Part shown: positions 39,347 to 57,059 of the stretch, in pieces
Position numbering within the stretch: position 1 is the stretch's first letter
Layout: every line of letters starts with the position of its first letter
Notes under the pieces: model-generated
Told to the model about the DNA's origin: nothing
The model's input: the letters and a program-made list of their open reading frames with translations, nothing else
Database searches by the model: none
Position numbers and translations under genes: made by a program
Assembly (NCBI GenBank): GCA_039096225.1
Contig: JBBPEB010000018.1
Location: forward strand, 124,001-188,000
DNA from: Blastocystis sp. Blastoise
Lineage: Eukaryota > Sar > Bigyra > Opalinata > Blastocystidae
DNA: 64,000 nucleotides
Direction of reading: 5' to 3'

Positions 39347-40613
39347 ATGGACGGAAAGGCTGATCCTTTATGGTTTAAATTTGCTTCTGCTGCTGCTGCT
39401 GCTTGTACTGCTGAATTTTTCACTATTCCTTTTGATACTGCTAAAGTTCGTCTTCAAATTCAAGGAGAAGGTGTTGGTGCTGGTGCTAAAGATGGCATGT
39501 TTAAATCCTTAGTTAAGCTTTCTAAAGAAGAAGGTGTTGCTAAACTCTGGAAAGGTTTATCTCCTGCTCTTCAGAGACAATTAATTAATGCTACTCTTCG
39601 TATTGGTTTATATCAACCTATCCGTGATTTTTATTGTGGTAAAGACTACAAAGGTGAACCACCAATGCTTAAGAAAATTGCTGCTGGTATATATAGATAT
39701 ATTATATATTTTATCGTATTTATGTGAATAAACATAGATGATAATAATAACTATAATTATATAATAATTATATATATATATATATATATAGGTCTTACTT
39801 CTGGTGCTATTGGTATTACTTGTGCTTGTCCTACTGATTTAGTTAAGGTTAGAATGCAAGGTGGTAACAGTGTTTATAAGAATACTCGTGAAGCTTATGT
39901 TGATATTGTTAGAAAAGATGGTGTTTTAGGTTTATGGAAAGGTTATATTCCTAATCTTGTTAGAAACTCTATTGTTTGTTGTTGTGAATTAGCTGGATAT
40001 GATGAAGCTAAGGAAGTATGAATATTTATTATATATATTTTTATTTATTATTATTCTTTTTTATATATTATTTTTATTTAATTATTTTTATTTATTATTA
40101 TTATTTATTATTATTTTTATTTAATTATTTTTATTTATTATTATTTTTATTTAATATATGTTTATATACATTTTCTTTTATAGCTTTTATTGAGTACAAA
40201 ATACTTTAAAGATAATTTAACTACTCATATTTGTTCTGCTGCTATTGCTGCTTTATTAGCTGTTGTCTTTGGTTCTCCTGTTGATGTTGTTAAAACTAGA
40301 GTTATGAATGCTAGAGGTCAAGATGGTAAGAAGATGTATTCTGGATTTGTTGATTGCATTAAAACTACTGTTAAGACTGAAGGATATATATATATTTATA
40401 TTATATTGATTTTTATTATTGTTATTAAAATACTATTTTTATATTATCATTTATTAATAATATTAATATATATATAATATATAATCATTTCCTGAAGGAT
40501 ATGGTGCTTTCTATAAAGGTTTCTGGCCTAATTACATTAGACTTGGTTCTTGGAATATTCTTATGTTTGTTGTTCTTGAACAAATTAAACATCAATATCA
40601 TAAACTTCATTAA
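39347..40613 (+). CDS. Mitochondrial carrier, UCP/dicarboxylate-type
   Basis: Inner mitochondrial membrane transporter with three repeats of two helices. Each repeat has the P-x-D/E-x-x-K/R signature: [34 protein letters not shown] and [17 protein letters not shown], with WKGL / LWKGYIPNL / [12 protein letters not shown] after them. It ends KHQYHKLH. Close to 300 residues, as expected. Sequence features resemble the uncoupling protein/oxoglutarate/dicarboxylate branch ([19 protein letters not shown]). Introns 1 and 2 are GT-AG; the third (40377-40502) is flanked by an exact 11-base repeat and has no GT-AG option. Family firm, substrate unknown. Confidence 0.95.
40377..40502 (+). other. Non-canonical intron with 11-bp direct repeats (carrier)
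   Basis: CTGAAGGATAT at 40377-40387 and 40492-40502. Keeping one copy reads [16 protein letters not shown], the conserved end of the third repeat. The insert is 115 bases and TA-rich. The repeat contains no GT, so no rotation gives GT-AG; GA-AG is the closest. Confidence 0.88.
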
Positions 40614-40848
40614 ATGTACTTGTACATTTATTTATATCTCGAATTTTTCTTTATTAGTTTATATTTTTCTCTTTTTACTTTTTCAATAATTATTATATAT
40701 GATATTTCAAATATTCTTTTAGTTTTGAATGAATATACATTTCCCATTGAGTTTAGTTACGAAATAATTAATAAATTTAAAAAATGATAATAAGAAATTA
40801 TATAACTAAACAAAGTTGAAGATAATAACTATATTACATTATACATGA

Positions 40849-41833
<985 letters not shown>

Positions 41834-42548
41834 AGTAAATATACAAAAAAAAAATTTGTGTTGCTTTTTCAAAATATTTTATTTTTTAATGTTGAAAGGT
41901 TAAGATGTGCAGTTTTTGATGTTGAATAGAAATAATTATTACGCTTCTTGTGTACTATGTATTTATTTATTGATTCGGAATAGATCCCAATGATGGATGT
42001 GCTTATTTTCAAAAAGCACATTATCGTTGCTGAAATACATATACAGATAAAGTGTTTTTTAAGTAAATATCTTGGATTTATTATAAACACTTGTCTTCAA
42101 ATGATCGTTATATACAACTTAATATGATATATTTATAGGATACCCATCCTATTGAGTCAATTTTTGTAAAAATGAAGTTATTTCTCTTTTAGATTTGTAT
42201 CCATAATAATATTATTATCAGAAACATGATAATTTGTCATTGTTAAATAATTAGATACTCATTTGAGAATAATTTAATTTAATATAATAATACTTTTTTA
42301 TATAAAGTCGACTCTAAATTACAAAAAGAAATAAATATGGAAAAGAGTGGTAAATGGTTGCATTTCACAGGAAATTTCCCCATTTTCGAAAAAATGATGA
42401 ATACACTTTCTTTACTTATTAGTCATTGATTTTGGTCATGTTCAATATATTAAGAAGTATTTATCATGTTTAATGACTTATGGAAATATGTTGAATAGGT
42501 TTACCGAGAACTTTATGGAGAAGTACATCCATCCTTGGAAAGAATTCT
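41834..42548. other. Divergent intergenic region
   Basis: Between the tetraspan-like gene (-) and the DnaJ gene (+). No gene seen; the 73-codon minus frame at 41869-42090 lacks features. Confidence 0.55.
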
Positions 42549-44574
42549 ATGTATTATATACCTTCGATGCAAGGAATTAATGTGAATACATTTGCTAGAA
42601 GTGTTTTCACTTATGGAAATCCATTCGGTGGTCAACAAGGTGGAAGTCGTGGTAATCCAGTGGATACTAAGTTCTATGATTTGTTGGAAGTATCCCCAAA
42701 TGCTAGTCAAGATGAAATTAAGAAAGCATTTAGAAAATTAGCTATGAAACATCATCCTGATAAGGGAGGTGATCCTCAAACAGTAAATATAAACATATAT
42801 ATATTTCACACTATAATAAAATAGATAGTTATTATTATGTATTAATTAAGATTATTTATATGTAGTTTGCTAAGATAAAAGAAGCTTATGATATATTAGG
42901 AAATGAAGAAAAAAGAAATGTTTATGATCAAATGGGAGAAGCTGCTGCCACTCAAAATGATGATGGTGTTCATATGTCAGATATTGATCTTGCTAGTATA
43001 TTTGAATCTTTCTTTGGCGGTAATCCAATGGGTGGGAATAATGGATTTAATGGTGGATTTGGTCGTGGTATGCAGAGTACAGAAGATATGGTACAAGTAT
43101 TACCTTTAGATTTAGAAGAATTATATACTGGATGTACTAAAACATTTAAAATAAGAAGAGATCGTATTTGTAAGAGTTGTCATGGGTATATATATATATA
43201 CTGTTATTCTTATGATTCGTTTTTATATATATATAAATATTATTTATTTTTATTTGTAGATACTATAGTTATTCTATCATTTTTTAAAATTATATTATAA
43301 TCATAATAAATATAAAAATCATAATAATTTAAAAACAATAATAATCATAATAAATATAATAATCATAATAAATATAAAAACAAAAATAAATATAAAAACA
43401 ATAATAATTCTCTATATATAGAACAGGTAGTCGTACAGGGAAGACAACTGCGTGTAGGACGTGTGGAGGTCGTGGCTATATTATACGTACTATACAAATG
43501 GGTGGAATGATAACTCAAAGTCAAAGTGTATGTCCTGCATGTAATGGAGGAGGTGCTACTATTCCTTCTGCTGATTTATGTAAAGAATGTCATGGCCATA
43601 AAATTAAGAAAGAAACAGAAGAATTGGAAGTAGTTATTGAACCAGGTAGACGTGATGGTGAGAAGATTATATTAGAACAAAAATCAAATGAATATCCTGG
43701 TGCTATTACAGGTGATGTTATCTTTATATTATCTGAAAATCCACATAAGCTATTTAAGAGAAGAGGTCGTGATTTATTATTAAAGAAAAAGATTAGTTTA
43801 AATGAAGCTTTAACTGGTATAGAATTCCCTCTTGAGCATATAAATGGAGAACATTTCACTATACAGTCTCATATGAATGATATTATTCAACCTTTTGGAG
43901 TAAGACTTGTCGAAGAACTTGGAATGCCTGTTTATAAACATAAGAATCATTTTGGTAATTTATTTGTTCAATTTGAAGTAGAGATGCCTAAAAAATTAAG
44001 TGAAAAACAAAAAGAAGCTATAAAATTGGTTTTAGAAGGAAAAGATCAAGATTTTGATTTCATTAATCATAATGAAATGAAATCCACTACGAAACCTTCT
44101 TCTAATGAAACTAAAGATGGTATAGAGAATAATAATAATAATAAAAAAAATAATAATGAAACTGAGAAGATATTTAAGAAAGAAGAATGTAAGGAACGAA
44201 AGTTACATTGGATATTTGGAAAGAAATGTGATAAGGAAAATAATAAAACTGATGATAATAATAAGAAAGAAGATATTAAGAAAGCTAATAATGATAAGAA
44301 AGATGAAACAAAGAAAGATGATATTAAGAAAGAAGAAACAAAAAAAGAAGAAACAAAGAAAGAAGAAACTAAAAAAGAAGAAACAAAGAAAGATGAATCT
44401 AAGAAAGAAGAAACAAAGAAAGAAGAATCTAAGAATGATACTAATAAGAATGAAACATCAAAGAAAGAAGAACCTCATTTCTATAAGAAATTACTTGATA
44501 ATTGTGATCAAGTTGTATATGGAAGTCGTGCTCTTTGGGATAGTGTATATAATCCCAAGTCAAATGGCTATTAA
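42549..44574 (+). CDS. Type I DnaJ (Hsp40) co-chaperone with Lys/Glu-rich tail
   Basis: Hsp70 co-chaperone of the DNAJA class. Three exons, two GT-AG introns. After an N-terminal extension of about 40 residues comes the J domain ([36 protein letters not shown] with the HPD motif), a Gly-rich linker ([16 protein letters not shown]), four zinc motifs ([32 protein letters not shown]) and the substrate-binding beta domains. The last 130 residues are odd: a low-complexity [17 protein letters not shown] run, then a short hydrophobic/aromatic end ([20 protein letters not shown]). The usual C-terminal CaaX box is absent. The N-terminal extension could be a targeting peptide. Confidence 0.93.
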
Positions 44575-45089
44575 AGTATTGTTTTAATTTATAATTTGTT
44601 TATTATATTATCATTTCTATTTTTTTTTTCAAATTTGGGGTATTTTTTGTTATTGTTTTATATTCAAAGAATTTTTTTTTGTTTTCATATAGATATATGT
44701 ACTATGTGAAAATTGTATATTGGCTTTCATAGTACATATTACATATATAATTATATACAACGTTAAAAACAAGACTTGAATGACGGAGAGAAATCATTGA
44801 AAAGATAGTAAAAAAAAATAAGATATAAAAACATAGTAACATGTATATTACAATAATCTACATAAAAAAACTATATAATACAAAAAAGAAAATAATAATT
44901 ATTAGTATTTATGAAAGAAAGAACGTGAGATATATACAAGATATTAAAATATACAAATACTAGAATTTTATTTGTAATTATATAAGAATGAAGAAAACAA
45001 GAAAACACAATAATGAAATAACCATAACACGGAAAAAAGGTTAAAATAATATATATATAAAGAATATAATTTTCTGATTATATATTCAT
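44575..45089. other. Intergenic between convergent genes
   Basis: 3' flanks of the DnaJ and Rab11 genes; T- and A-rich, no open frame. Confidence 0.6.
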
Positions 45090-46090
45090 TTAACAACCAC
45101 AATTATCCTTCTTTTTCTCTTCTACGGTTTGTTTTTGTAATTGAACATTTAAATTAATAGGTACAGTACTTGTAGTTACTGTACCTAAAGTCTTCTTATC
45201 CTGTTGAATCTGATTCTTCTTCATAGAATCATATATAGCTATAGATAATAATTATAATAAAATAATTATATATTTAATGAATATATTTTATTTACATAAT
45301 AGAATATATTATATTTATAAATAAAATAAATATAATAAATATAATAAATATAATAAAATAGAATATATAGAATACCTTTCATGATAGTTTGAAAAGCCAT
45401 AACAATACCCGTAGCATCTAAAGCAGATGTTTCAATAAATGCCATGTTATTCTTTTCAGCATAAGCAATAGCTTCTTCTTGAGTAACATTTCTTTGATCT
45501 CTTAAATCACATTTATTACCAACAAGCATAACAACTAATTTATTTTCAGCATGACTTTTTAATTCACTAAGCCATGTTTCTACATTTTCAAAAGAAGTAT
45601 GATTTGTAATATCATATACAATTAAAGCACCTACGGCACCACGATAGTATCTACAGTCATTTATATAATATAAAATAAATGATAATAATAAACATACGCA
45701 CTAGTAATAGCTCTGAAACGTTCTTGACCAGCTACAGAAAATATATTTATAAAATTATAACAATATCAAATAATAGTTATAAATAAAAGGTTATAAAAGA
45801 AAAACAAAACAAAACAAAAACAAAGAGAACATTAATAATCATACCAGTATCCCAGATTTGAGCTTTAATGACATGTTCGTCTATTTCCATACATTTATTA
45901 GCAAATTCTACACCAACAGTGGCTTTAGACTCAATGTTAAACACATTTCTTGTGAAACGTGATAAGATACATGTCTTACCAGCACCAGAGTCTCCAATTA
46001 AGACAACTAAAGTTAATATAAATAACTTTACTAATTGAATTAGATACTCTTATATAAATAATCATATTGTTCTTCACTCAAAGCAGGCAT
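45090..46090 (-). CDS. RAB11: Rab11-type small GTPase
   Basis: Recycling-endosome GTPase. Five exons with GT-AG introns. N-terminus [21 protein letters not shown]-loop GDSGAGKTC, switch I region [27 protein letters not shown] (G3), [15 protein letters not shown]4 NKCDL, G5 ETSALDATG. The C-terminus is DNCGC, a CxC-type double prenylation signal. [10 protein letters not shown] and [14 protein letters not shown] are characteristic of Rab11. The P-loop has Ala-Gly-Lys-Thr where most Rab11 proteins have Val-Gly-Lys-Ser; Thr still binds magnesium. The CCAAT box at 46239-46243 lies upstream. Confidence 0.93.
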
Positions 46091-47815
46091 TTTTGGAAGG
46101 AATCAAAGATTTAATGAATATATACAGAACTGTTTTTTTATACTAAGGTTTTTATTAAAAAAATGATAATCGTGTTTCTTTATGTTATTCTAGTCGGAAA
46201 AAAAGAATAACCATGGTATTTTAAAGATGAAAAATAGCCAATCTTTTTTGTGGTACTTATCCTCTTCTGGCAAGTGATTTCACATTACATTTTTTCTATC
46301 TTTTTAAAGTTATTTTATATTGCTAAAACTATCATAAAACAGTCTTGATAATGTTTTTAATAATAGATTCTATAATAGAATATTTTTATTAAATAAATGA
46401 GAGGCAAAGGAATCTTAATTAATTGAATTGGTTTGTTCGTTTATATTTTTATTTTTTATTTTTATTTTTTTTGCCATTGATTAGCTGAATATATATGTTT
46501 TAAATATATTTAAGAATAAAAAAATGATACTGATTTGTAAAAAGAAAACAAGATTAATATGTTAATAGTGTTTGAAGAACTCAATGAATCTGAACAAAAC
46601 ATAATTAAAAAAAATTGAACACAACAAATGAAAGGTAAAAAGAGAAAGAAAGAAATAAGACAACAAAAACAAAACAAATACAACATATAAAAAAACAAGA
46701 ACAAATAAACACACAAATAAATATCAAGAATTGAAAAAACAAATATGATTTCTAATAGAAACGGAAAAGATAGAAAAAATACTTATCAATAATTTGTTTA
46801 ATATGATATAGAGAGATTATAAATTGTATATATATATATATATATTCATAGCAGCTTTACATTTATAATCTAATAATTATTATTAAATGAGAGAAGAAAA
46901 TATAATAACAGTTTGCTTTTATAGACTATTAAATGATATATATATATTTACATATATAATAAGATTCTATAATGAAATAAAAGAATACTGAAAAAGAAAA
47001 CAAGTCTATGGAACTATATATATACATATATACAACTAACAATTTAATATTAGAGAAGAATAAAATTGACATATGGTTTTGAATAATAAATGATAATAAA
47101 AATATAAATAAAAGAAAATAAAAGAAAACTATACAATAATTTTAAGAATATATATATATATATGTATGATGTATAAATAATAAAAAAAAATATAAAGTAA
47201 CGACAAACTAAATTGTGAAATAAAATATATATGATAATAAAACAAAATATTTATATATAAATATATAATGATTGAAATTAAAATAAAAGAATGATTAATA
47301 AATAAAATAAAAAGAATAAAAGAGTTAGGTTGAGAGAAATATACTGAATGTTATTTATGTATAAATAGTATTCAATATATAGAGATGAATTTAAAAAGTG
47401 TACTATACATATAATATATAATATATAATATATAATATAGAACAAATGAACTCTGTACCTAACGAACATACAAGAGCTTGTCATTATATGAAAAAGAAAT
47501 GAATTGAAACAGTTAATCTATACTGAGAAACAGATAGATTATAATAATAGTATTGATAAAGAATTAATATTCAAATGAATCAATATTCTATAATCATAAA
47601 GAAAAAGAATATCAATATATATATATATAGAATCATTGACATATATATATATAGAATTATTGATATATAGACATTTCATATAAAATAAGAATAAATAGTC
47701 AAATATTTGAAATAAAAATAAAATAAAAATATATACATATATAAACTGAAGGTATACAAAGAAATGATACAAATATATATATATAAATATATATATATAT
47801 AAATATATCAAAGAA
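46091..47815. other. Long intergenic region
   Basis: About 1.7 kb of AT-rich sequence between two minus-strand genes. Holds the probable Rab11 promoter (CCAAT at 46239-46243). Minus frames at 46510-46716, 47278-47484 and 47539-47811 are Phe/Tyr/Leu-rich shadows of AT-rich DNA. No gene supported. Confidence 0.55.
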
Positions 47816-49481
47816 TTAATGAATAAAGATTAATAATTGATCAATAACTTCAATACATTTTTGTTTATAGTCTTTATCGGCTTGTTGTGGAGATAGATAT
47901 GTATTAATTCTAGCAATCAACGATTCTCTTAATTTCTCTTTATATGTTAATACGGGTGTATATAGATGACAATAACTCTGCCAATTAATCTTTAAATTAG
48001 TTATAGAAGCAAAAATAGCATCTATATATTGTTGTATAGGAAAACAATGAATAAGATTATTATTTGTAGGTATAATAGACAATTGAACAGAGATATATTC
48101 TGTTGATGTATATAGAACATGATAAAATGTCATATTTGATAGATATTTCACATGAGATAGAGAATAAGGGGATATAATACAACCAACAAATGGAGCATAG
48201 GAAGGAGAGGACAAGAGGGAGGTTGAAGAAGTACCTTGAGGAGTCCCTTGAGAAATATTAACAGAAGCAGTAGGAGATGATAACGAATATTTCTCTTGTA
48301 ATTTATATTGTAATGCAATATCACCTTCAGAAGGAAGTGTGTCAAAACAGGGATGAGAGTGATATAAACCTAAAGATATATATATATATATATAGATAAA
48401 GAAATTTAATATATATTTTAAATGAATACTAATATATATATATATATATATAGTTCAAGAGAAAAGAAATAATATATTATAAGAAAAAAAAATAAATAGT
48501 AAATATATACAATAATAAAGATAAATAAAAATAATATATATTTAAAATCATACCTACAACTTCCATATGTTGTGTCATAGCATATTTATACATTTCATCT
48601 TCTTCTCTAGAATTCAAAAAGAAATGCACAGATGAATTATTACGTTCAGGTGTGCAAGAGAGAGGGTAACAACTATTAATATAAAGTATATGATTATTCT
48701 TATCCCATTGACCTAAGAAATATCCTGCTATTTCACTATAAGAACTATGTCCATGTATCTCCAGTAATGTCAATGCAAATATATCTATAACAACTTGAAA
48801 AGGTTGTTGTCTTAAAATAGGATTATAATTCTTTATATTATAATGTTGACATTCATATAATTGTAAACTTTTCATAGAATTAGCATCTTTAAGTGCTTGT
48901 ACTGCTAAAGAAGAGTCGGGTGGCATTGGCGTCACACTGAATTCATTAGTTGGAGGTATAGTAGAATAAGGTGCATTTGTAGAAGTAGATGACACAGAAA
49001 TAGTATTATTCTTATTATTCATAATATTATTATTATTCATATTATTAATAGTATTAATATTCATATTATTCATATTATTAATAGTATTAGTATTAATATT
49101 ATTGTTATTATTCATATTATTCATAGTTGATGAGGATGAAGCATTAAGAGAAGATGTTTCATCTTTATTTACAAGAGATGATTTCTGTTGTGATTTTGTT
49201 GTTTTATGCTTAGAAAAAACATTCTTCTTCTTCTTTTTACTATCTTTTGAAGAAATAACGACAGACGATGTCATTGGAGGAAGATATAACGCCTGAGATG
49301 ACGCATTATCTGTCATATAAGGGCTTAAATTTGAATAAACAGTGAGATTATTTGCTTGATTACTAACTATAGTAGAAGTAGTAGATACAGAAACATTATT
49401 ATTAACATTATTATTATTAATATTATTATTATTAATATTATTATTATTAACCAAATTATTATTATTATTATTATTAACCAA

Positions 49482-49579
<98 letters not shown>

Positions 49580-50204
49580 TTTGATATCCAGTTGTAATAA
49601 GAGGTAAAGAATCAGAAATGAAAGTTTGTTTATCAGAGTCTAAAGATACATGATTCGTACTACTTGTATTTCCCATTGTAGATGGTTTCTTTAATTGAAT
49701 ACCCATAAGTGGACTAGTACTACTAGATATATCATCACTAATAACAGTAGGTGTACCTGAATTAGTAGTAATAGGACTATTAAGATCGAGAATAGTTGGA
49801 GATATAGGTATGTCAACAGGTGTTTGTGGAAGTGATTCATCCATAGAAGAACGAGAAGGACGTAATATACAAGTGATTGAATCACGACGTGCAGGAACAA
49901 CACAAGTAGGACCAAGAGATAAATTCTCTATACTCTCTGTAGCAAGTGATTTTATAGATAAATTAGAATTACTATGAAGATTATGTTTTGTCGATTTTGA
50001 ATTCGATAGTATATTAGTAGTAGTAGTATTAGAAAGAGATAGAGATGTATTACTTTGATTATTATTATTATTATTTATATTAGAAATAGATGCTTTCAAT
50101 TTAGGATTCGTTGTATATTTAGGAGTTGATTTTGATATATAAAGACTGTTACTTGATGCACTTGAATGAATACCTGTATGACTATTATTATTATTATTAA
50201 CCAA

Positions 50205-50250
<46 letters not shown>

Positions 50251-51333
50251 GATTTATTAAATTTAAGAGGAGGAGAAGGAAGTGTTTTAAGATAATTATC
50301 TACAGAAGGAGATAAAGGATAAGGACTATTAAAACTATATAGAGGAGTAGACATAGGAGTAGGAGTAAATGTATTTTGGAAATTAATAGAAGTATTAGGA
50401 AGAAGTGGTGATTTTGTATAATTTAAAAAAGGTGATGAATGATAAAATGATAAATCATTATTAAAAATAGTATTATCATGATCTAATTTAGAATTAGAAT
50501 AAGAAATAAAAGGTGTCGATGGATTACTTAAACTAGGATTATCATAATAATCTTCTTTATGTTTATGTATAAGAGGTAATTCATCATCCGATGAAGAAGG
50601 ATCACTATCAATTCCCGCCATTATACCATCACGTTTAAGAGCTCCTTGATTTGAATTTTCTTGTTGAAAGACCATTGTATAACTAGGAACAGATGGTTGG
50701 GGAGGGATTATTGAACTTTCTTCTTTAATCTTCTCTTGTTTCACAGATAATTTTAATGGCTTTCCAACAAGTGAAGAAGAAACAGAAAGATTTGTTGAAT
50801 CCATGACAATATCTTTTTCTTGAATTTCACTTTCTTGTTTCAGCTTCTTTCGCTTACGCTCTTGTCGGTATTCAGCTCTACCTTGAGCACCAGCTAAACC
50901 ATATGCTCGTGCAGAAGCACTGTTCTTATCTAATGGTTTTCCAGAAAGAGTATATCCATCACCACTCTCACGTACTTTTGGAGGTAAAGGCTTTCCTTCT
51001 TTACAGAGTTTGATGAAATATTTTTGCGCATGTGAAGAAAAAGCTTTATGATCTCGAGTTCCAACATATTCAGCACCTTTTCTCCAATCTCTTCCAAAAA
51101 GATCAAGAGCTTCCAGAAACAGCTTATCTTCGTGAGCATTCCATTTACGAGGTGGTGCTCTCTTTGATTTCTTTGAAGAATTTGGGGATGGAGAATTATC
51201 ATTTGGTGAGATATCATCAATATAATCAAGAACTTGTCCCTGATCATCCTCAGACTCATTGTCACTTATCAGTAAACCTTCTATATTTAATAATAACGAA
51301 AAAAACAATTGTGAATATACCGTTACGTTGCAT
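47816..51333 (-). CDS. MYB/SANT + JAMM metalloprotease protein (MYSM1-like)
   Basis: Probable nuclear histone H2A deubiquitinase-type protein. Three exons; the first is only 13 bases (ATGCAACGTAACG) and both introns are GT-AG. Residues about 50-110 form a MYB/SANT domain with the SHAQKYF motif (RKWNAHEDKLFLEALDLFGR, AFSSHAQKYFIKL). A long Ser/Asn-rich linker with pure Asn runs follows. The C-terminal MPN domain has an early Glu (SYSEIAGYFLGQW) and the full JAMM zinc motif HSHPCFDTLPSEGD (HxHx7SxxD), so it should be an active isopeptidase. About 1,080 residues. No SWIRM domain is obvious between them, unlike animal MYSM1; the linker may have replaced it. Confidence 0.85.
49449..49575 (-). repeat. 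(TTA)n tract coding poly-Asn
   Basis: TTA on the plus strand reads AAT on the coding strand, giving about 30 consecutive Asn plus flanking broken runs (NNLVNNNN) inside the MYSM1-like linker. Shorter runs occur near 50185-50250. Confidence 0.9.
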
Positions 51334-51624
51334 TTGAACTGGCTATGTATATAATTATGTAATGTGAGCTTGGACAAATAGGGTATAAAGTTCTATTCTT
51401 TTTTTATATATGGTATTTAAGGGTGTTCTTTATAAAAGGTGTTCTAAGACAAACCAACTGTTTTTATTTTTTAAAAAGAGCAGAAACCAGAAATTTCTTT
51501 CCTTGAGAAAATCGTTACAACTGGGCATTCTCAAAGAATAATTGAGATTGCGCTTCTTATAGGGAGTTTCTTCTTTTTCTATTTTTGTTAAAACTGTTTT
51601 ATTTGTTAATATCTTTTATAAAAT

Positions 51625-53217
<1,593 letters not shown>

Positions 53218-53798
53218 AGAAAGCAATGTATTCTATATTGCGCTATCTTGCCGTATGTATATATTATAAATCAATTTATTTTTGTAATTCTTTTCCATTG
53301 GCTTTTCAGTTAAGTTCTTTGTATTATTAACCATTTCTTATTATCAAATTATTATCATTATTTTATCATATTTATTTGATTAGTATTTTTATTTTTATTT
53401 CTTTTTGCATTTTAATATATATAAAAATATATTGTTTTGTTTTATACTTATTCTATCAGTATATTATGTTTGTATTAACATTTTTTAAAAGTATTCATGT
53501 ATATATTTGTTGATATCATATATTATATAATACATATATATAAAGTTTCTATTTATACATATTTATCACGTAAAGAAAAGGTCTGTGATCCTATAATGTC
53601 ATTTATTATATTTATAAGTTGTTTTCTAATATCACAATACAGAAATATAATTATTTTTATAATATTATAAAAGTAGATAAAAAAAGATAGAAACAAAATA
53701 TAGATATAACGAAAAATAATGAATACTTACACATATTGAAACACAGAGAATTTAAAGTATTTGAAAAACAAAAAAGATGCTAACATAATTCACTATTA
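53218..53798. other. Intergenic between convergent genes
   Basis: 3' flanks of the BSD and DHHC genes, T-rich then A-rich. No gene. Confidence 0.6.
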
Positions 53799-55974
<2,176 letters not shown>

Positions 55975-56525
55975 TGATTTTAAAATATTATTAAATTAAA
56001 ACTATTCTTTTTAAAATCTTTATTTAATAAACTCGATAAATACAAATTGATTATTATCAAATAGTTTATCAGTTTATCAAAAAATATATTTAAAGAAATT
56101 GGCGCTGGATAGATGCTGAATGAAAGTCAGAAAATTTTAGTAAAAACATTGCTTAAATGAACTTATTTAGCGAATAAAGCTATATATAATTAAAACATGT
56201 GTTTTTATTTTGTATATAACACTTTATTAATCGAAGAATAAAAGCTAAAACTTAACAAAAGTATATTGACATTTACAAAATGATGATTTTTATTGTTCAA
56301 AATATGCATGAAACAACATAAAGTAGTTGCAAGAAAAAGGGAAGAAGCTCAGATTTATTGAAAAAAGTGATATTGAGAGTAATTGTATGACGATTTAATG
56401 AAAACAAAATGATAATAATTATCATGATTTCGTTTGATTTTGAAGAACTCGACATAAAAGTGACAAATTATTTAACTAAATAAATAAATAAAAAATAATA
56501 GAAACAATAATGATAAATAATATAT
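55975..56525. other. Intergenic
   Basis: AT-rich 5' flank of the DHHC gene and 3' flank of its minus-strand neighbour. No gene seen. Confidence 0.55.
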
Positions 56526-56589
56526 TTAAAATACCTTGTCATTTCGTTTTCCATTGGCAACGGGTTTTTGACTATAATAGTAAATATTA

Positions 56590-56627
<38 letters not shown>

Positions 56628-56847
56628 TTGTGAACCATGGTGTTTCCCTATACAAAAATAAATAGAGAAATTATGAATATAGAAAAATATTAAAAAATAA
56701 TTCATAATTAAAAAAAAATACTTAAAGAATTAAATTTCAGTGATACAGCGGATCGAGGATATCTTGGCATTTCTATATAGATAATAGTTAGTAGGATTAT
56801 AATTGAAAATAGGGATGAGTAAAATGGCTAATGTAATAATAATAATA

Positions 56848-56879
<32 letters not shown>

Positions 56880-57004
56880 CTAAATAAAAATAATAATAAT
56901 TAAAATATATGATTTAACAAAACACTATATATTATTATAAACAAATATCATACTCGATAAATGTTTCACATGACTTGAAGGTGATAATTTCAATAACACA
57001 AGAG

Positions 57005-57059
<55 letters not shown>

